64,000 nt of DNA from contig NZ_VOBI01000003.1 in the NCBI RefSeq assembly GCF_008369325.1, positions 434,001-498,000 on the forward strand. Reading direction: 5' to 3'. The DNA is from Pseudomonas sp. ANT_H12B. GTDB taxonomy: Bacteria > Pseudomonadota > Gammaproteobacteria > Pseudomonadales > Pseudomonadaceae. The notes below the pieces were generated by a model that was not told where the DNA came from, did not search any database, and was given only the letters and a program-made list of their open reading frames with translations. Below, piece by piece: positions 22,217 through 33,540 of this stretch. The position numbers and the translations under genes were made by a program. The stretch's first letter is position 1. Each line of letters starts with the position of its first letter.

Positions 22217-22525
22217 TCCAGCGGTAAACCCTCCTGTGGGAGCTAGCCTGCTAGCGATGGCGGAGTCACATTCAACATCAATATTGAATGTTATTTCCTC
22301 ATCGCTAGCAGGCTAGCTCCCACAGTGGTTTGTGTTTTGGGCAATTAGTCGTGGTTGTTCAAATAATCACCAATTGCCTTGCGCCTCTCCTGTCCCTTCT
22401 CTACAATTGCGCCCCTTGCTGTGACGGCAGGCACGCATGTGTCTATCGCAAGCAAGTCCATAAGTGTCATTCACTCCTTGTCTGACCGCTTTTGAGCGGC
22501 AGGCTACAACCCGTAAGGAGCATTC
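22217..22525. other. rlmB-rpsF intergenic region and rpsF leader
   Basis: No gene is seen. The region contains an inverted REP pair (22234-22327), a TACAAT -10-like hexamer at 22402 and the 5' leader of the ribosomal protein operon. The leader includes a small hairpin CCGCTTTTGAGCGG (22486-22499) just before the rpsF Shine-Dalgarno. That hairpin could be part of the S6:S18 autoregulatory leader known for rpsF operons, but I cannot confirm its conserved motif. Confidence 0.5.
22234..22327. repeat. Inverted REP pair (REPIN-like)
   Basis: CTGTGGGAGCTAGCCTGCTAGCGATGG and its inverted copy CATCGCTAGCAGGCTAGCTCCCACAG flank about 40 bp. This variant has GCTAGC-rich cores instead of GGGCTTGC. Such pairs are mobilised by REP-associated tyrosine transposases in Pseudomonas. 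Confidence 0.85.
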
Positions 22526-22948
22526 ATGCGTCATTACGAAATCATCTTTTTGGTCCACCCGGATCAAAGCGAGCAAGTCGGCGGCATGGTAGAGCGTTAC
22601 ACCAAGCTGATCGAAGAAGACGGCGGCAAAATCCACCGTCTGGAAGATTGGGGCCGTCGTCAACTGGCCTACGCAATCAACAATGTTCACAAGGCTCACT
22701 ACGTGATGCTGAACGTTGAATGCACTGGCAAGGCCCTGGCCGAGCTGGAAGACAACTTCCGCTACAACGATGCAGTGATCCGTAACCTGGTCATCCGTCG
22801 CGAAGAAGCCGTTACCGGCCAATCCGAGATGCTCAAGGCTGAAGAAAACCGCAGTGAGCGCCGTGAGCGTCGCGACCGTCCTGAGCACGAAGGCGCTGAA
22901 AGCGCTGATAGTGATGACAGCGACAACAGCGATAACGCTGACGAGTAA
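22526..22948 (+). CDS. rpsF: 30S ribosomal protein bS6
   Basis: A 140-residue S6 protein that binds S18 in the platform of the 30S subunit. [29 protein letters not shown] and [13 protein letters not shown] are standard. The C-terminal tail from about residue 100 is acidic and charged ([15 protein letters not shown]), as in other proteobacteria where RimK adds glutamates. It is the first gene of rpsF-rpsR-DUF2232-rplI, with TAAGGAG before the ATG. Confidence 0.97.
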   Translation: MRHYEIIFLVHPDQSEQVGGMVERYTKLIEEDGGKIHRLEDWGRRQLAYAINNVHKAHYVMLNVECTGKALAELEDNFRYNDAVIRNLVIRREEAVTGQSEMLKAEENRSERRERRDRPEHEGAESADSDDSDNSDNADE

Positions 22949-22976
22949 TCCACGGACCTTTTGAGGAGCCTATTAC

Positions 22977-23207
22977 ATGGCACGTTTCTTCCGTCGTCGT
23001 AAATTCTGCCGCTTCACCGCTGAAGACGTGAAAGAGATCGATTACAAAGATCTCAACACTCTGAAAGCTTATGTATCCGAGACCGGCAAAATCGTTCCAA
23101 GCCGTATCACCGGTACCAAAGCACGTTATCAGCGTCAGCTGGCCACCGCTATCAAGCGCGCCCGCTTCCTGGCCCTGCTGGCCTACACCGACAGCCACGG
23201 CCGCTGA
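22977..23207 (+). CDS. rpsR: 30S ribosomal protein bS18
   Basis: A 76-residue basic protein ([51 protein letters not shown]) that binds S6 and 16S rRNA. It lies 28 bp after rpsF with TTGAGGAGCC as ribosome binding site. Confidence 0.97.
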
Positions 23208-23243
23208 GACCGGGCAGTCGACACGTAGCAAAGGATTGAAAGC

Positions 23244-24137
23244 ATGCGTGCCTTAGCTGAGTTCATCATGCGCGGCCGTATGCAGGCCACTCTGGTAGTG
23301 GCTGGATGCGCAGCATTGCCGTTGTTGTATTGGTTGGGTGCTGCCGCTGGATGCTTCGTGCTCCTGCGGCGCGGATTGAAGGACGCCTCGAGCGTTCTTG
23401 CTCTGGGACTGCTGCCGGCATTGATCTGGTGGCTTTACGCCGATGACCCACGCTCACTTCTGGTGTTGCTGGGGTCTTGGAGCCTTGCGTTGGTTTTGCG
23501 CGCAAGTGAGTCCTGGAACCGCGTGCTGCTGGTCAGCATAGCGATGGGGTTGGTGTTTGCAGTGGTGCTGGGGACAGTTTTTGCTCCCCAAATCGAGATG
23601 CTGGCGCAGGCTTTGATAAAAGTCATGCCGTCGCTACTCGGTGATGTCTACCAGAAGTTGTCGGTAGACGAGCAAGCGCATTTTGCGTCCCTGATTGCAC
23701 CGGTCCTGACCGGCCTGATTGCGGCCTTGTTGCAAATCGTCAGTGTGCTGAGCCTGATTGTCGGGCGCTACTGGCAGGCGTTGTTGTACAACCCGGGTGG
23801 TTTTGGTCGCGAGTTTCGCGCCATCCGGTTCCCGCTTCTGCCGGCGATGTTACTGCTGGCGTGCATGCTTCTTGGGCCGAACATCGGTCCACAGATGGCC
23901 ATGTTGACGCCGTTGTGCAGTGTACCGCTGGTGTTCGCCGGGCTGGCCCTGATTCACGGGCTGGTGGCGCAAAAGCGACTGGCCAGGTTCTGGCTGGTGG
24001 GGTTGTACGTCACGCTGTTGCTATTCATGCAGCTGATCTATCCGTTGCTGGTGGTCTTGGCCATCGTCGACAGCCTGATTGATTTTCGCGGTCGTTCGGC
24101 GCCGAAAGACGCCGATAGCGCGAACGGTGAAGGTTAA
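23244..24137 (+). CDS. DUF2232 membrane protein of the rpsR-rplI operon
   Basis: A 297-residue protein with about eight hydrophobic helices (for example ATLVVAGCAALPLLYWLG, VLLVSIAMGLVFAVVLGTVF, LLLFMQLIYPLLVVLAIVD). The family (DUF2232/YybS-like) is found between rpsR and rplI in many proteobacteria; its function is not established. The position inside a ribosomal protein operon suggests constant expression. The ATG at 23244 follows AAAGGATTGAAAGC. Confidence 0.85.
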   Translation: MRALAEFIMRGRMQATLVVAGCAALPLLYWLGAAAGCFVLLRRGLKDASSVLALGLLPALIWWLYADDPRSLLVLLGSWSLALVLRASESWNRVLLVSIAMGLVFAVVLGTVFAPQIEMLAQALIKVMPSLLGDVYQKLSVDEQAHFASLIAPVLTGLIAALLQIVSVLSLIVGRYWQALLYNPGGFGREFRAIRFPLLPAMLLLACMLLGPNIGPQMAMLTPLCSVPLVFAGLALIHGLVAQKRLARFWLVGLYVTLLLFMQLIYPLLVVLAIVDSLIDFRGRSAPKDADSANGEG

Positions 24138-24156
24138 AAGTTAAGAGGATTTTCAC

Positions 24157-24603
24157 ATGCAACTGATCCTTCTGGAAAAAGTCACCAACCTGGGCAACCT
24201 GGGTGACAAAGTGAACGTTAAGGCTGGTTACGGTCGTAACTACCTGCTGCCTTACGGCAAAGCTACCGCTGCGACCGCTGCCAACCTGGCTGCGTTCGAA
24301 GAGCGTCGCGCTGAGCTGGAAAAAGCCGCAGCAGACCGTAAAACTTCGGCTGAAAGCCGTGCCGCCCAACTGGCTGAGCTGGAAGTGACTATCACTGCCA
24401 CCGCCGGTGACGAAGGCAAGCTGTTCGGTTCGATCGGCACCCACGACATCGCTGATGCACTGACCGCCTCTGGCGTTGAAGTTGCAAAAAGCGAAGTTCG
24501 TCTGCCGAACGGCACTATCCGCAACGTAGGCGAATTCGACGTAGCCGTGCACCTGCACGCCGAAGTTGAAGCCACCGTACGCGTTGTCGTGGTAGCAGCT
24601 TAA
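24157..24603 (+). CDS. rplI: 50S ribosomal protein bL9
   Basis: A 148-residue L9 with the RNA-binding N domain ([32 protein letters not shown]), the long connecting helix and the C domain ([16 protein letters not shown]). It is 19 bp downstream of the DUF2232 gene behind TTAAGAGGAT and is followed by a strong terminator. Confidence 0.97.
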   Translation: MQLILLEKVTNLGNLGDKVNVKAGYGRNYLLPYGKATAATAANLAAFEERRAELEKAAADRKTSAESRAAQLAELEVTITATAGDEGKLFGSIGTHDIADALTASGVEVAKSEVRLPNGTIRNVGEFDVAVHLHAEVEATVRVVVVAA

Positions 24604-24648
24604 GCAGCACTTGTCGGCTGGCACCCTCGGGTGCTTGCCGGTAACATC

Positions 24649-24685
24649 GGGCACGATCCTGTTTACAGGTCGTGCCCTTTGTCTT
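24649..24685 (+). terminator. Terminator of the rpsF-rplI operon
   Basis: GGGCACGA pairs with TCGTGCCC around a 13-nt loop, followed by TTTGTCTTT. A smaller hairpin (GCACCCTCGGGTGC) precedes it. The dnaB start is about 40 bp beyond, so dnaB likely has its own promoter or depends on read-through. Confidence 0.85.
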
Positions 24686-24724
24686 TCTGCAGTTCCTGAT
24701 TTTCACAAAACTATTCAAGTGGCC

Positions 24725-26119
24725 ATGAACGATATCTCCGCTCCTGAGCAATACGACCTGCAAACCGCTGCCCTGAAGGTGCCGCCCCATTCCATCGAGG
24801 CCGAACAGGCCGTGCTCGGTGGTTTGATGCTGGACAACAACGCCTGGGAACGCGTGTTGGATCAGGTGTCGGACGGTGATTTCTATCGACATGACCACCG
24901 CCTGATCTTCCGCGCGATCGCCAAACTGGCGGACCAGAATTCGCCAATCGACGTCGTGACCCTGGCCGAGCAATTGGACAAGGAAGGTCAGACCTCGCAA
25001 GTTGGTGGTCTCGGTTACCTTGGCGAACTGGCGAAAAACACGCCGTCCGTCGCCAACATTAAGGCCTATGCGCAGATCGTTCGCGCACGAGCAACTTTGC
25101 GGCAGTTGATTGGCATCGCCACCGAGATTGCCGACAGCGCCTTCAACCCGGAAGGCCGCTCTGCGGAAGAGATTCTCGACGAAGCCGAGCGGCAGATTTT
25201 CCAGATCGCTGAGGCCCGGCCAAAAACCGGCGGCCCGGTGAGCGTGAATGACCTGTTGACCAAGGCCATCGACCGCATCGACACCTTGTTCAACACGGAC
25301 AACGCCATCACCGGCCTGTCCACCGGTTATACCGATCTCGACGGCATGACCAGCGGCCTGCAACCGTCTGACCTGATCATCGTCGCCGGCCGTCCATCCA
25401 TGGGTAAAACCACCTTTGCGATGAACCTGGTGGAAAACGCCGTGCTGCGCAGCGACAAATGCGTATTGGTCTACTCGCTGGAGATGCCAGGCGAATCGCT
25501 GATCATGCGTATGTTGTCGTCCCTCGGCCGGATCGATCAGACCAAGGTTCGTGCCGGTCGCCTGGAAGACGACGACTGGCCGCGCCTGACATCGGCGGTC
25601 AACTTGCTCAACGATCGCAAGCTGTTTATTGACGATACGGCCGGTATCAGCCCATCGGAAATGCGCGCACGGACCCGGCGTCTGGTGCGTGAGCACGGCG
25701 ATGTCGCGCTGATCATGATCGACTACCTGCAACTGATGCAGATTCCGGGTTCGGGCGGCGACAACCGGACCAACGAGATTTCCGAAATCTCCCGTTCCTT
25801 GAAGGCCCTGGCCAAGGAATTCAACTGCCCGGTGGTGGCGCTGTCCCAGCTCAACCGCTCCCTGGAACAACGACCGAACAAACGCCCGATCAACTCCGAC
25901 TTGCGCGAATCCGGAGCGATCGAGCAGGATGCTGACGTGATCATGTTCGTGTACCGGGATGAGGTTTATCACCCGGAAACCGAGCATAAAGGCATCGCCG
26001 AGATCATTATCGGCAAGCAGCGGAACGGTCCGATCGGCACGTCGCGACTGGCGTTCATCGGTAAGTACACCCGCTTCGAAAACCTGGCGCCGGGCAGCTA
26101 TAACTTCGACGACGATTAA
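24725..26119 (+). CDS. dnaB: Replicative DNA helicase DnaB
   Basis: The 464-residue hexameric helicase of the replisome. The N-terminal domain (PPHSIEAEQAVLGGLMLDN) binds primase. The RecA-like C-terminal domain has LIIVAGRPSMGKTTFAMN (Walker A), VALIMIDYLQLMQ (Walker B), VVALSQLNRSLEQRP and DLRESGAIEQDADVIMF. The ATG at 24725 (MNDISAPEQYDLQ) is used because the frame's upstream part lies in the terminator region. There is no sign of an intein. Confidence 0.96.
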   Translation: MNDISAPEQYDLQTAALKVPPHSIEAEQAVLGGLMLDNNAWERVLDQVSDGDFYRHDHRLIFRAIAKLADQNSPIDVVTLAEQLDKEGQTSQVGGLGYLGELAKNTPSVANIKAYAQIVRARATLRQLIGIATEIADSAFNPEGRSAEEILDEAERQIFQIAEARPKTGGPVSVNDLLTKAIDRIDTLFNTDNAITGLSTGYTDLDGMTSGLQPSDLIIVAGRPSMGKTTFAMNLVENAVLRSDKCVLVYSLEMPGESLIMRMLSSLGRIDQTKVRAGRLEDDDWPRLTSAVNLLNDRKLFIDDTAGISPSEMRARTRRLVREHGDVALIMIDYLQLMQIPGSGGDNRTNEISEISRSLKALAKEFNCPVVALSQLNRSLEQRPNKRPINSDLRESGAIEQDADVIMFVYRDEVYHPETEHKGIAEIIIGKQRNGPIGTSRLAFIGKYTRFENLAPGSYNFDDD

Positions 26120-26140
26120 GTTGTGTAGCGCCTGATAGGG

Positions 26141-26210
26141 CCTCTTCGCGTGCAAGCCCGCTCCCACAAGGATCTCAGTGTTCTTGTGGGAGCGGGCTTG
26201 CCGGTGAAAG
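26141..26210. repeat. Inverted REP pair
   Basis: CTTCGCGTGCAAGCCCGCTCCCACAAG and the inverted CTTGTGGGAGCGGGCTTGCCGG face each other across about 15 bp between dnaB and ygiQ. Confidence 0.85.
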
Positions 26211-26305
26211 CGCCGCTGTAATTTCCGACCATAGCCGTCGGAATTGGTTATTTTTTGTGCTATATTCCGCGCCCGCGATTTTTCATCTCAACACCGGTCA
26301 TCGTC

Positions 26306-28609
<2,304 letters not shown>

Positions 28610-28629
28610 GCCTCGCTAGCTCTGAACAG

Positions 28630-28653
28630 AACGCCAACCTTCGGGTTGGCGTT
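28630..28653 (+). terminator. Terminator after ygiQ
   Basis: AACGCCAACC and GGTTGGCGTT form a perfect 10-bp stem with a TTCG loop, 20 bp after the ygiQ stop. The T-tract is poor (GTGCGTT), but the stem is strong. Confidence 0.7.
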
Positions 28654-28713
28654 GTGCGTTGTGCGCCACGGAAAACCGGAGCGACGGGCCGGAAGCTGTG
28701 TTGGGGCAACTGT

Positions 28714-28741
28714 CCTCTTCGCGGGCTTGCCCGCGAAGAGG
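28714..28741. repeat. REP palindrome
   Basis: CCTCTTCGCGGGC and GCCCGCGAAGAGG form a perfect palindromic unit around TT. It lies just upstream of the decayed transglutaminase cluster. Confidence 0.7.
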
Positions 28742-28850
28742 CCCTTACTGGCAATACAGAATCTGGCTGACGGCTCCCGGTCGCAACATTTCCGTGCAAC
28801 TGCCCCAAGCCAATTTCCCGCATCGCCCGATTTTGGTGCTGTACTGCAAA

Positions 28851-30238
28851 AATCCCTTTCGCCTACGCCGTGGATGAACGCAAGGAGCTGGCGCCGTACC
28901 TGGAAACCTTGCCCCTGACACCGAAATTCAAGGCGTACCAGGACGACATCGACCGCACGCCGCTGCCGAGTGTGGATTTCCTCGTCGCGCTCAACCAGCG
29001 CTTGAGCGAAGACATCGGTTACCTGATTCGCATGGAGCCAGGCGTACAGACGCCCGAACATGCCTCCGGGTTCCTGCCGCGACTCGGCGTGGTTGCTGGT
29101 GCAATTGCTGCGCAACCTCGGTCTGGCGGCGCGTTTCGTCTCCGGCTATCTGATACAACTCACCGCCGACGTCAAAAGCCTCGACGGCCCGTCGGGCACT
29201 GAAGTGGACTTCACTGACCTGCACGCCTGGTGCGAAGTCTATTTGCCCGGTGCCGGCTGGATCGACCTGGACGCGACGTCAGGGCTGTTTGCCGGTGAAG
29301 GACACATTCCGTTGGCCTGTAGTCCCGATCCGTCCTCTGCGGCACCGATCAGCGGCTTGGTAGAACCGTGCGAGTGCGAATGCACCCACGAAATGTCTGT
29401 GGAGCGGATTTGGGAAGCGCCGCGAGTCACCAAGTCCTACACCGAAGACCAATGGCTGGCGATTCAGGTGCTGGGACGGCAGATCGGTGCCGACCTGCTG
29501 GAAGGCGATGTGCGCTTGACCATGGGGGGCGAGCCGACTTTCGTTTCTATCGATGACGGTTTGTGTTTCCAGCTTACGAAGACAATTTCTATTGCCTCTG
29601 GCGCGAAGGCACTTTGCCGCAAAACGTCAGCGCCGAAGACTCACGACTTGAAGAACCATTGGAGCGTGCACGCCTGCGTAAAGTCTTCAGCCAGGGTCTG
29701 GACAAGGTCATCGGCCAGGTGCTGCCGCTGGCGCGTACCGCCAAGGGTGATCAATGGCAAAGCGGTCGCTGGTATTTGCGCGATGAGCATTGCCGACTGG
29801 TGCCGGGGGCCCGGGCGCGTCGGCCGAGGCGGTTGAGCGGGAGCCAAAGATCGACGAACCCGCCGACTGGCTGACCCGCACCGCGTTCTGCGACGAGGCA
29901 CGGGAGGGGCGGTTGTACCTGTTCATGCCGCCTCTGGAGCGGGTCGAGGACTATCTGGAACCGGTCGCTGCGATCGAAGCCACGGCTCAGGAACTGCATT
30001 GCAAGGTTTTGCTGGAAGGCTATGAACCTCCGAGCGATCCTCGCTTGAGCAATTTCCGCATCACGCCCGATCCGGGCGTGATCGAGGTCAACGTGCAGCC
30101 GTCCGCCACCTGGGATGAGCTGGTCGAGCGCACCGAATTTCTTTACGAAGAAGCGCGCCAGACCCGACTGATCACTGAAAAATTCATGATCGACGGTCGG
30201 CATACCGGCACCGGTGGCGGTAACCATTTCGTACTGGG
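28851..30238 (+). pseudogene. Decayed transglutaminase-like / DUF2126 gene
   Basis: Fragments of one long family protein (about 1,100 residues in intact Pseudomonas homologues, from memory) appear in order but in changing frames. KIPFAYAVDERKELAPYLE to TPEHAS comes first. After a one-base shift near 29065, [21 protein letters not shown] to [11 protein letters not shown] follows. After a deletion near 29562, [17 protein letters not shown] to CRLVPG follows. After another junction near 29805, EREPKIDEPADWLTRTAF to GGGNHFVLG. The first ~100 codons, the middle and the C-terminal third are missing. The surviving pieces contain no stops and read like functional family sequence, so the damage looks recent (or is an assembly fault). 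No product is expected. Confidence 0.85.
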
Positions 30239-30370
30239 TGCGCCGTCGTCGAGGGGTTGGCCGATCTCCTGCAAGAGATCGCCGATGCCAGCGGGCAGGT
30301 GTCGGATCGCCTGGCCTTGCGCCATTTTGCCCATGTCGATGATGTCAGCCAGCGCACGGTGTCCGTCTGA
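30239..30370 (+). pseudogene. 3' remnant of the ATP-grasp/alpha-E protein gene
   Basis: The last ~43 codons (GLADLLQEIADASGQVSDRL to VDDVSQRTVSV, stop at 30368-30370) match my memory of the C terminus of the circularly permuted ATP-grasp/alpha-E protein that normally sits between the DUF2126 and the short transglutaminase genes. The start of this gene and the end of the preceding one are lost in a single junction near 30236-30246. The stop overlaps the ATG of the next gene (TGATG), the original coupling. Confidence 0.75.
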
Positions 30371-31198
30371 TGAGCGCCCATTACCAGATACTCCACGACA
30401 CCCATTATCACTACGACAGCCCGGTGTCCCTTGCCCAGCAACGGGCTCACCTGTGGCCTCGGCCCTGCGCCTGGCAGCGCTGCACCGAGCAGCAATTGCA
30501 GATCAGTCCGGACCCGACGTCGCGCCGGAATGCGCTGGACGTATTCGGCAATCCGCTGACCCGGCTGGCATTCGAGCGGCCGCACAATGAATTGCTGGTC
30601 AATGCCCGGCTCACCGTCGAAGTGCTGGCCCGGCCTGCGCTGGATTTCAATCAATCCCCTGCGTGGGAGGAAACCTGTAGCGCGCTGACTTACAACAGTC
30701 AGCCGCTATCGCCGCAGTTGCTGGACGCGTGCCGTTACCGATTCGAATCGCCCTACGTGCATTTGAAACGCAACTTCGTCGAGTTCTCGCAGAGCTGCTT
30801 TCCACCGGGCAGGCCTCTGCTGCTGGGCGTCCAGGCATTGATGGAGAAAATCTTCAGCGAATTCACCTTCGACGCCGAAGCGACCCAAGTGGCGACGCCG
30901 CTGGTGGAAGTGCTGGAGCGCCGACGTGGCGTCTGCCGGGACTTCGCTCACCTGATGCTCGCGTGCCGTGGTTTGGCGGCTCATCGGTGCCGATGCGTCC
31001 CATACGTGGGTTTCGGTGTTTTGCCCGGTGCTGGGCTGGGTCGATTTCGATCCGACCAACAACGTGCAACCGGCTCTTGAACACATCACTTTGGCCTGGG
31101 GCCGGGATTTTTCCGATGTTTCGCCGTTGCGTGGGGGGATTCTGGGGGGCGGTAACCACGACCCGGAAGTTCGGGTGACGGTGAGGCCACTAGAATAG
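30370..31198 (+). pseudogene. Frameshifted transglutaminase family gene
   Basis: The first 200 codons (MSAHYQILHDTHYHYDSPV to RRGVCRDFAHLMLAC) are a normal bacterial transglutaminase-like protein, including the catalytic-cysteine region RGVCRDFAH. At 30960-30985 short deletions change the frame. The last part continues in another frame (LIGADASHTWVSVFCPVLGW to VRVTVRPLE, stop 31196-31198). The segment expected between LAC and LIGAD is lost. In the unshifted frame translation ends at 31080 with an unrelated tail. Loss of the middle and the frame change should inactivate the protein. Confidence 0.85.
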
Positions 31199-31209
31199 TG
31201 GAGATCTAA

Positions 31210-31299
31210 TGTGGGAGCGGGCTTGCTCGCGATAGCGGACTTTCAGTCACACAAATATTGGATGTGCAGCCGTCATCGCGAGCAGGCTCGCTCCCACAG
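31210..31299. repeat. Inverted REP pair
   Basis: GTGGGAGCGGGCTTGCTCGCGATAGC and the inverted CATCGCGAGCAGGCTCGCTCCCAC flank about 35 bp, just past the decayed cluster. Confidence 0.85.
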
Positions 31300-31345
31300 G
31301 TAATGTGCAGTGCTTTCTGGAGGGGTATTTCAGATTGGCCTGTGA

Positions 31346-31370
31346 GGGTCAGCAGTGTGACTGCTGACCC
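31346..31370. terminator. Hairpin downstream of the small MAKPNYSF gene
   Basis: GGGTCAGCAG and CTGCTGACCC are perfect inverted repeats around TGTGA. There is no clear T-tract in either direction, so termination is only a possibility. Confidence 0.4.
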
Positions 31371-31418
31371 TGGACACAGATCCGGTGGGCCTGATCAGAT
31401 CATCGGGCCCTGAGGGTC

Positions 31419-31607
31419 TCAGGCGTCGGGCGCCTGATCTTTCGGTGCTTCAGTTTCGTCTGTAGCCACTTCACCTTCGGCATCCGGGTTCAGTGCTGCT
31501 GCTTCTTCTTCAGCTGTAGCTTTCTTGCGCTGAAGCTTTTCCTCTTTCTTCTGCTCCTTGGCCAAGTCTCTCTGACGTTTGGCGAAGGAATAATTAGGTT
31601 TAGCCAT
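31419..31607 (-). CDS. Small charged conserved protein (MAKPNYSFAKRQRDLAKEQKK)
   Basis: A 62-residue protein with a basic, helical N-terminal half (KRQRDLAKEQKKEEKLQRKK) and an acidic, proline-containing C-terminal half (PDAEGEVATDETEAPKDQAP). Related short proteins are common in gamma-proteobacteria next to housekeeping genes, but I know no function. The ATG at 31605-31607 is chosen over upstream in-frame codons because MAKPNYSF is the conserved start; AGAGGATCGCCC precedes it. It lies 70 bp downstream of the LOG gene on the same strand. Confidence 0.75.
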   Translation of the reverse strand: MAKPNYSFAKRQRDLAKEQKKEEKLQRKKATAEEEAAALNPDAEGEVATDETEAPKDQAPDA

Positions 31608-31675
31608 GGGCGATCCTCTGGGGTCGAAGGTGAGGTTGAGCGGCGCATATTCTGCCCTGTATCGGTGCCGAGCCG

Positions 31676-32263
31676 TTAGCTGGGTTTTTGCTCTGTCCAC
31701 TTAGGCACCACTGTCGGCTGCCAGGCGTCCAAAGCATCGAGCAGGTTTTGCGGCGATTCGCTCACTTGCAGCATGTCACGGTGCGCTTCGCGAACGAAGC
31801 CTTCGCCGACGATATGATCAAGAAAACCGGTCAACTTGCTGTAGAAACCATTCACTTCCAGCAAACCAAGCGGTTTGCCGTGGTAACCGAGCTGGCCCCA
31901 GGTCCAGACTTCGAACAGTTCTTCCAGCGTGCCCAGGCCGCCGGGCAGAGCGATGAACGCGTCGCTGAGCTCGGCCATCCGCGCCTTGCGCGCATGCATG
32001 CCGTCGACCACTTCCAGACGAGTCAGGCCGCTGTGGCCGATTTCCTTGTCTTTAAGGCTTTGCGGGATAATCCCGACGACTTCACCGCCGGCCGCGAGCG
32101 CCGCATCGGCGACGATCCCCATCAGCCCGACGGCGCCGCCGCCATAGACCAGAGTCAGCTTGCGCTCGGCCAATGCACGCCCCAAGGCGACAGCCGCTTC
32201 ACGATAAGCGGGGTGGGTGCCGGTGCTGGCACCGCAAAATACACAAACGGACGCTAAAGACAT
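31676..32263 (-). CDS. LOG family protein (cytokinin riboside 5'-monophosphate phosphoribohydrolase-like)
   Basis: A 195-residue Rossmann-fold protein of the LOG/TIGR00730 family. [36 protein letters not shown] and the active-site signature [13 protein letters not shown] are present. Family members hydrolyse nucleoside monophosphates to release the free base; the physiological substrate here is not known. In Pseudomonas this gene lies next to azurin and nadE, so it marks the last intact stretch of the core chromosome. Confidence 0.92.
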   Translation of the reverse strand: MSLASVCVFCGASTGTHPAYREAAVALGRALAERKLTLVYGGGAVGLMGIVADAALAAGGEVVGIIPQSLKDKEIGHSGLTRLEVVDGMHARKARMAELSDAFIALPGGLGTLEELFEVWTWGQLGYHGKPLGLLEVNGFYSKLTGFLDHIVGEGFVREAHRDMLQVSESPQNLLDALDAWQPTVVPKWTEQKPS

Positions 32264-32606
32264 GCCTTACTCCATGGTCAGGATGGCCACAGAGTAAAGG
32301 CAGGCAAGCGGCGTTCCAAGGTCTAAACTTCGCGTTCAGGTGTTTCATAGGTACCGCTGGCGCCGCAGGCGTAAGCGGCAAGCAAACTGCACAACAGGCT
32401 ATTGATGGACATGACCGGCGCTCCAGATGAGTGATGACGGCCTGATGATAAGTCCGCCCTAGACGTCTGGCTGGTAGATTGTTTCGATGAGTGTCATAGC
32501 CCGAAAGTTGTATACAATTTTTGAATCAGGTCATAGGAACTTGCGAAGTTTTCAGGCAGTCTTCTGTCCATTCGCACTTTTGTTAACCCTGCCTTGGAGA
32601 TTCACC
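32264..32606. other. LOG-azurin divergent intergenic region
   Basis: No gene is supported in these 343 bases. They must hold promoters for both divergent genes. The perfect 10-bp palindrome TTGTATACAA (32508-32517), followed by a T-run, lies about 90 bp upstream of azurin. I see no clear ANR (TTGAT-N4-ATCAA) box. Confidence 0.5.
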
Positions 32607-33053
32607 ATGTTTGCCAAACTTGTTGCGGTATCCCTGCTGACACTGGCCAGCAGTCAATTGATGGCTGCCGAGTGTGAGACGACCATCGACTCCACCGATC
32701 AGATGTCCTTCGACAAAAAGGCCATTGAAATCGACAAAAGCTGCAAGACCTTCACCGTCAAACTGACCCACTCCGGCAGCCTGCCGAAAAACGTCATGGG
32801 TCATAACTGGATACTGAGCAAAGAGGCTGACATGCAGCCGATTGCCACCGACGGCCTGGCTGCCGGTATCGATAAGGACTATCTGAAAGAAGGTGATACT
32901 CGCATCATCGCCCACACCAAGCTCATTGGCGCCAAGGAAACCGACTCGGTGACCTTCGACGTCTCCAAGCTCGACGCTGCCGGGAAGTACGGTTTCTTCT
33001 GTTCGTTCCCTGGCCACATCTCGATGATGAAAGGCACTGTTACGCTGAAGTAA
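32607..33053 (+). CDS. azu: Azurin
   Basis: A 148-residue periplasmic blue copper protein that carries electrons in respiration. The signal peptide ([20 protein letters not shown]) leaves a 128-residue mature protein, the classical azurin length. The type-1 copper ligands are visible: His46 in MGHNW, Cys112 and His117 in FCSFPGH, and Met121 in SMMKG; the disulphide CETTIDS...KSCKTF is also present. The ATG at 32607 follows TTGGAGATTCACC and gives the proper signal peptide. A bidirectional terminator lies beyond. Confidence 0.97.
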   Translation: MFAKLVAVSLLTLASSQLMAAECETTIDSTDQMSFDKKAIEIDKSCKTFTVKLTHSGSLPKNVMGHNWILSKEADMQPIATDGLAAGIDKDYLKEGDTRIIAHTKLIGAKETDSVTFDVSKLDAAGKYGFFCSFPGHISMMKGTVTLK

Positions 33054-33075
33054 GCAGGTTCACCGCGTTAACATT

Positions 33076-33144
33076 CATCGCGGGCAAGCCCGCTCCCACA
33101 GGTCAGTGGTGTTCATGTGGGAGCGGGCTTGCCCGCGAAGAGGC
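33076..33144. repeat. Inverted REP pair, the last before the island
   Basis: ATCGCGGGCAAGCCCGCTCCCACA and TGTGGGAGCGGGCTTGCCCGCGA face each other across about 17 bp. No further REP unit is found in the remaining 30.8 kb of the window. Confidence 0.85.
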
Positions 33145-33173
33145 CGGTAGCATCGACAAATGCTCCTGCCAAA

Positions 33174-33212
33174 GAAAAGCCCGCTGAAGATCAACGCTTC
33201 AGCGGGCTTTTT
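33174..33212. terminator. Bidirectional terminator between azurin and nadE
   Basis: AAAAGCCCGCTGAAG and CTTCAGCGGGCTTTTT form a long stem flanked by A-run and T-run, usable by azu (+) and by the nadE remnant (-). Confidence 0.9.
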
Positions 33213-33226
33213 CATTCATTCACATC

Positions 33227-33540
33227 TCAAGGTGCGAACGGCATCACTCGTTTGTGATGGGTCTTTCTATACGTGTCGCAAATAATCTTGAATGCTTCCT
33301 CACGCACCGGCTCGCCATGCAGGAACGCGTCGATTTCGGCGTAGGTCACACCGTGGGACGCTTCATCCGGCTTACCCGGCGACAGGTCTTCAAGGTCGGC
33401 AGTCGGGATTTTTTCCACCAGGGATTCCGGTGCGCCGAAGCTGCGGGCGATGTTCCTGACCTGATTTTTCACCAGACCGCTCAGCGGCGCCAGGTCGCAA
33501 GCGCCGTCACCGAACTTGGTGAAGAAACCCATCACCTTCC
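33227..33540 (-). pseudogene. nadE: Truncated ammonia-dependent NAD synthetase (C-terminal part)
   Basis: The minus strand reads [20 protein letters not shown], then [20 protein letters not shown] and [18 protein letters not shown], the C-terminal third of the Pseudomonas NH3-dependent NadE (about 275 residues when complete, from memory). Upstream of VMGFF the sequence no longer matches: the five codons MGGRK belong to foreign DNA. The ATP-binding SGGVDS part is absent, so this fragment cannot be active. It marks the left junction of the island; in related genomes nadE is intact beside azurin. The function is apparently replaced by the glutamine-dependent NadE at 33890. Confidence 0.9.

Noticed and set aside
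22234..22327. Inverted repeats considered as a CRISPR or terminator
   Set aside because: Only one inverted pair, and it matches the Pseudomonas REP family; no spacers.
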